This document shows, piece by piece, positions 61,323-64,000 of a stretch of DNA of 64,000 bases. The DNA is taken from positions 151,039 through 215,038 of the forward strand of contig DAVZXP010000004.1 of the NCBI GenBank assembly GCA_052298855.1, read 5' to 3'. Both the position numbers and the translations under genes were made by a program. Source of the DNA: Fimenecus sp052298855. Lineage in GTDB: Bacteria > Bacillota > Clostridia > Oscillospirales > Acutalibacteraceae. The notes under the pieces were generated by a model. It was not told where the DNA came from and ran no database searches. It was given only the letters and a program-made list of their open reading frames with translations. Numbering within the stretch: the stretch's first letter is position 1; each line of letters starts with the position of its first letter.

Positions 61323-64000
61323 ATGAGCAACAGTAATACAAAGAAAATTTTAGATGAGTTTTTTAAAAATTTAAAAGATTTGGGCGATATGCTTTCTAAA
61401 GAGGATGCGGATGTTGCCGTTGAATCGCTTCAAGTTGCATTTGATGATTTGAAACTTATGAAAAAAGAAGCAGTACAAAAGAAAAGAGAAGCGGAACGCA
61501 AACAACGAGAGGAAGAAAAAATCCGCAAGCAAAAAGAACATATTGATAAAGTAACCTGTATGGATCTTCCGCTTGATTGGAACAATCCTTTTAATAAAGA
61601 TGAGCGTGCATCCGGAATATATATCGAAAGCATTTCAGATGCACTTGTAAAATCCTTGACCACTCTCGGAAAAGTTGATATTGAATTCATTGCGTCGGTT
61701 ACAGGCAATGATTATAAAACAGTTATAACCACCCTTAAAGGTTCTATTTATCAAAACCCATTGACTTGGAACGAATGTTTTTATCAGGGATGGGAAACAG
61801 CCGATGAATATCTTTCCGGCAACCTTATGCAAAAGTGGAAAGCGGCAAAAAAAGCAAACAGAAAGTATAACGGTTATTTTAAAGATAATGTCAAGGCTAT
61901 TGAGTCTGTTCTTCCGCCGACTGTTGCAACAGAGGATATTTATATCACTCTCGGCTCACCGTGGGTGCCGTCAGATATTATTGATGATTTTATCGAGCAT
62001 CTTTTTGGCGAATATTTAAGATACCGGTATGATAATGAAGATTACCTAGAATATCTTTCTGTAAAGCATGATGAACTTACCGGAACATGGGAAATACCGC
62101 AAAAAAATCGATATAGATACAATGTAGCAAGCACCGAAACCTATGGCACTTCCAAGCTTGAGGCTTTGTTCATTCTTGAAAAGACACTGAATATGAAAAC
62201 TATCGCTGTAAAGGATACAGTTGCTTGTCAGACAAACGCTTCGGGTAAAAAGCAAGTTATCAATAAAGGAGAAACCCTGCTCGCTCTTGAAAAGCAACAA
62301 AAAATGATTAAAGAATTTCAAGATTGGGTATGGAAAGACAAAAAACGCAAAGAGCGTTTGGAAACAATATTTGAAAATAAATATAGTTGTGTTCGCAGGA
62401 GGATTTTTGACGGCTCGTTTTTAGATTTTCCCGATTTATCTCCAAATATAAGTCTTTTTCCATATCAAAAAAATGCGGTTGCAAGAATTATTTTTACGCC
62501 TAACACGCTTCTTGCACATGATGTCGGCAGCGGAAAGACTTATATAATGATTGCTTCGGGCATGGAACTTAGAAGAATGGGACTCTCAAAAAAGAATTTG
62601 TATGTCGTTCCAAACAACATTGTCGGTCAATGGCATAAAATTTTTCTTGAAATGTATCCTAATGCAAAGATTTTAACCGTTGACCCTAAAAGTTTTATTC
62701 CGTCAAAAAGACAATCGGTGCTTGAAAAAATCAGAGATGAAGAATATGACGGTATCATTATGGCTTACAGTTGCTTTGAACAGATACCGCTTTCGCAAGA
62801 TTTTTACATTTCCGAACTTCAAGATATGAAAGAAAAAATCGAAACCTTATTCAATGATTCAAAAAAGATAACAAAAAAGCTAAATAAAAAAAAGAAACAG
62901 ATTGAAGAAGAATTTTTTCAAATGGTAGTTTCTCTCAATAAAATCAACAGTGGCGTTTTCTTTGATGAATTGGGCATAAGTCGTCTTTATGTCGATGAGG
63001 CACACAATTACAAAAATGTGCCTATCGAAACGAAATCGGACAATGTTCTTGGAATTACCCGTAGCGGTTCAAAAAAGTGCAAGGATATGCTCGATAAGGT
63101 TCGTGTGGTTCAAAAAAGCGGAGGCGGAGTTGTTATGGCAACAGGAACACCGATAACAAACTCTATTACCGACGCATTTATTATACAAAAGTATTTGCAA
63201 AACGGTGAGCTCGGACTTCTTGATTTGCAGAATTTTGACAGCTGGATAGGTATGTTTGCCGAAAAATCAACAGAATTTGAAATTGATGTTGACACTTCAA
63301 ACTATCGCCTTGCGACGAGATTTTCAAAGTTTCATAATCTGCCCGAACTGACAACGCTGTTTTCACAGATTGCTGATTTTCACCATATTGACGAGATTAA
63401 CGGAATACCCGAGTTTGACGGATATTCGGATGCGCTTATCGGCAAAACGCAAAGTTTTGAACAATATCTAAAAAACATTTCCTCCCGTGCCGATATAGTC
63501 AGAAAAGGGACAATCAGCAAAAGAGCGGATAATATGCTTAAAATCACAACCGACGGTCGCAAGGCGGCGCTGGATATAAGGTTAGTTGACAAAAATGAGC
63601 AATTTACACCTCAATCAAAAGTGTGCCGTTGTGCCGAAAATGTTTTTGATATTTATCTTAAAACCGACGGAACACAACTTGTTTTTTGTGACTCGTCAAC
63701 ACCTAAATCAGACTTCAATATGTATGACGAACTCAAACGAATTTTGATTGAAAAAGGCATACCGTCATCTCAAATTGCTTTTGTTCATGACGCAACAACC
63801 GAGGCAAAAAGGAACACATTGTTTAAAATGATGAGAGAAGGAACCATGCGTGTTTTAATCGGTTCAACATTCAAACTCGGCATCGGAGTTAATGTTCAGG
63901 ACAAGCTTATAGCCATTCATCATCTTGATGTTCCTTGGAGACCTGCTGATGTAGGACGGATTTTGCGGACATTCAAAATAAAAAAGAATGTGGAGGTAAC
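61323..64000 (+). CDS. Large SNF2-type helicase, runs off the window
   Basis: At least 892 residues, 3' end not in the window. A coiled, Lys/Glu-rich segment (about 40-75) comes early, Walker A AHDVGSGKTYIM near 402, DEAH-type VDEAHN near 558, ATGTP motif III and a LIGSTFKLGIGVNVQDKL / PWRPADV helicase C-terminal block. It is related to the big SNF2/DNA-methylase-type proteins of integrative and conjugative elements and phages. Motif VI looks shortened (GRILR without the usual QRE). AAGGTGG lies before the ATG. Confidence 0.85.
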   Translation, partial: MSNSNTKKILDEFFKNLKDLGDMLSKEDADVAVESLQVAFDDLKLMKKEAVQKKREAERKQREEEKIRKQKEHIDKVTCMDLPLDWNNPFNKDERASGIYIESISDALVKSLTTLGKVDIEFIASVTGNDYKTVITTLKGSIYQNPLTWNECFYQGWETADEYLSGNLMQKWKAAKKANRKYNGYFKDNVKAIESVLPPTVATEDIYITLGSPWVPSDIIDDFIEHLFGEYLRYRYDNEDYLEYLSVKHDELTGTWEIPQKNRYRYNVASTETYGTSKLEALFILEKTLNMKTIAVKDTVACQTNASGKKQVINKGETLLALEKQQKMIKEFQDWVWKDKKRKERLETIFENKYSCVRRRIFDGSFLDFPDLSPNISLFPYQKNAVARIIFTPNTLLAHDVGSGKTYIMIASGMELRRMGLSKKNLYVVPNNIVGQWHKIFLEMYPNAKILTVDPKSFIPSKRQSVLEKIRDEEYDGIIMAYSCFEQIPLSQDFYISELQDMKEKIETLFNDSKKITKKLNKKKKQIEEEFFQMVVSLNKINSGVFFDELGISRLYVDEAHNYKNVPIETKSDNVLGITRSGSKKCKDMLDKVRVVQKSGGGVVMATGTPITNSITDAFIIQKYLQNGELGLLDLQNFDSWIGMFAEKSTEFEIDVDTSNYRLATRFSKFHNLPELTTLFSQIADFHHIDEINGIPEFDGYSDALIGKTQSFEQYLKNISSRADIVRKGTISKRADNMLKITTDGRKAALDIRLVDKNEQFTPQSKVCRCAENVFDIYLKTDGTQLVFCDSSTPKSDFNMYDELKRILIEKGIPSSQIAFVHDATTEAKRNTLFKMMREGTMRVLIGSTFKLGIGVNVQDKLIAIHHLDVPWRPADVGRILRTFKIKKNVEV

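Overview
The window looks like chromosome from a spore-forming, gut-type Clostridia (Ruminococcaceae/Oscillospiraceae-like). The clues are a Firmicutes-type GalT, the sporulation regulator SpoVT, a short HisG that needs HisZ, a QueT transporter behind a likely preQ1 riboswitch, low-to-moderate GC, AGGAGG-type ribosome binding sites and several TTG/GTG starts. Genus is not determinable from the sequence alone.

Bases 1-26393 are ordinary core chromosome. They hold obgE, a small membrane protein behind a near-consensus SOS box, a VTT membrane protein, galT, a PAP2 phosphatase, an L,D-transpeptidase, an FGGY sugar kinase, a lone E2-type acyltransferase, a MarR-MATE efflux unit with a visible operator, spoVT, an OmpR-type two-component system, queT, a GH95-like lipoprotein glycosidase, and a complete ten-gene histidine operon (hisZGDCBHAF-hisIE-PHP phosphatase). 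The histidine operon is led by a TrpR-family regulator with a palindrome over its promoter. The core ends at an intact tRNA-Thr(CGT).

Bases 26394 to 64000 are an accessory island entered through that tRNA. The 3' part of the tRNA is repeated at 26542, 30418 and 44304. A short block that adjoins the integrase stop codon is found at 30276, 30908, 44169, 48314, 56414 and 56524. Together these point to tandem or nested integrative elements, now decayed (truncated integrase at 31578-31946, integrase tail at 56542). Cargo, in order: (a) 26.4-30.4 kb, a duplicated pair of DUF3592 membrane proteins and InlB-repeat-like protein fragments; (b) 31-44 kb, an acetyltransferase, two paralogous five-gene modules (lipoprotein, two ABC-2 permeases, ATPase, membrane-anchored protein), an AgrC/AgrA-type two-component system just upstream, and an orphan HipA-like kinase; (c) 44.5-51.2 kb, a defence cluster with a DUF262 / DUF262-DUF1524 pair and a PvuRts1I/AbaSI-like nuclease, with two unrecognised genes between; (d) 51.3-64 kb, plus-strand genes for a CbxX-type AAA+ ATPase, zinc-ribbon proteins, a BC1881-like peptide, an agmatine-deiminase-family enzyme, a WYL regulator and a large SNF2-type helicase that runs off the window.

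The least expected signal is in part (d). Seven plus-strand genes, and probably one minus-strand gene, share an unusual promoter layout: CC, two bases, an A/T run, then a G-containing block (GTAC/GACC/GCCC) about 11-13 bases upstream of a TATAAT-like -10, with no normal -35. The WYL gene has this promoter too, so the region may be one regulon under a WYL-type activator.
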